DNA from: Ampelomyces quisqualis
Taxonomy: Eukaryota; Ascomycota; Dothideomycetes; Pleosporales; Phaeosphaeriaceae
Assembly (NCBI GenBank): GCA_018398575.1
Contig: JAGTXZ010000020.1
Span: forward strand, 310,001 to 374,000
Reading direction: 5' to 3'
DNA: 64,000 nt
The notes under the pieces are model-generated. The model was not told where the DNA came from and did not search any database. It saw only the letters and a list, made by a program, of their open reading frames with translations. This document shows positions 63,668 through 64,000 of the stretch, in pieces. Made by a program: the position numbers and the translations under genes. Every line of letters begins with the position of its first letter. The first letter of the stretch is position 1.

Positions 63668-64000
63668 GGTGAAGGTCCCAAGAGAGCGGCAGATTGTGTC
63701 TTATATCGCAGCGAATTTATCTTCCATGGCGTGGTGGCGGAGGTTCGGGCGTGGTTGTTGCGAGAGTGCGATGCGGCGGCTACCCGGTGGTGATGGGAGC
63801 CACGAGTAGTGCCCCGCTAGGTGCAGATGACTTTGTTCTACTGAACGAGGAGTCGATGCTCATAACGACTCCACGAATCACATCCATGCCACTTCGTTCG
63901 TCTCCATAGTTAATCCGGTGGTTTTTGGTTCATGGTCGGACGTCGCGACGCTGTCGCTCCCGACTGTTGTCTAACGCCCCTACGACATCGAGCGCGCCGC
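63668..64000. promoter_or_regulatory. Recyclin upstream region to window edge
   Basis: Presumed promoter of the recyclin gene. No coding sequence recognised before the window ends. Confidence 0.4.

Overview
The window is nuclear DNA of a filamentous ascomycete (Pezizomycotina). The evidence is compact genes with many short introns (46-64 nt in most cases, GT..AG with CTAAC/CTGAC-like branch points), single-copy fungal orthologues, a HET-domain protein, fungus-specific phosphotransferase families, and signs of repeat-induced point mutation in decayed genes. Protein sequences look most like Dothideomycetes, but that placement is an impression and was not tested.

Layout. 0.6-9.3 kb: translation factor eIF3b, a six-exon BAR/PH/ArfGAP protein of the Csx2 type, and the F1-ATPase chaperone Atp11. 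9.4-16.7 kb: a 3beta-HSD/Erg26-like reductase, a 17-bp minisatellite, an intronless HET protein, a LaeA/UMTA-type methyltransferase with a frame break at its N-terminus, and an NAT9-type acetyltransferase. 16.7-18.9 kb: Arp2/3 subunit ARPC1 and mitochondrial ribosomal protein mS41 from a shared divergent promoter. 18.9-27.9 kb: an AT-richer, gene-poor accessory island with an AIM9-like phosphotransferase pseudogene, a single-pass membrane protein, a HET relic, a second phosphotransferase relic and unidentified gene fragments. 27.9-41.6 kb: a three-exon MFS transporter, Atg1 kinase, the U3 snoRNP protein Rrp9, proteasome ATPase Rpt4 and dolichol kinase. 41.7-42.8 kb: a kinase-like pseudogene that keeps its intron positions. 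43-64 kb: a dense housekeeping block (HAD phosphatase, SDH2, a WD40-cyclophilin, M1 aminopeptidase, cytochrome c1, Svp26, Bud23, tropomyosin, a basic unknown protein, a SWIB protein and the F-box/Sec10-like recyclin).

Gene relations. Two respiratory-chain genes (SDH2, CYT1) and the ATP synthase chaperone gene (ATP11) each have a CCAAT box 100-245 bp upstream of the start, which suggests shared control by the HAP/CBC complex. Many neighbours are divergent pairs on short shared promoters (ARPC1/mS41, RRP9/RPT4, SVP26/BUD23, tropomyosin/unknown). No biosynthetic cluster, CRISPR array, rRNA or confident tRNA was found.

Most useful second-look items: the decayed kinases and HET relic with RIP-type stop codons, a GC-AG intron that rescues the recyclin C-terminus, an intron-like segment spanning the ArfGAP stop codon, the minisatellite made of 5'-splice-site-like units, and a GC hairpin just after the SWIB gene stop. 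I did not find a convincing new multi-gene system.
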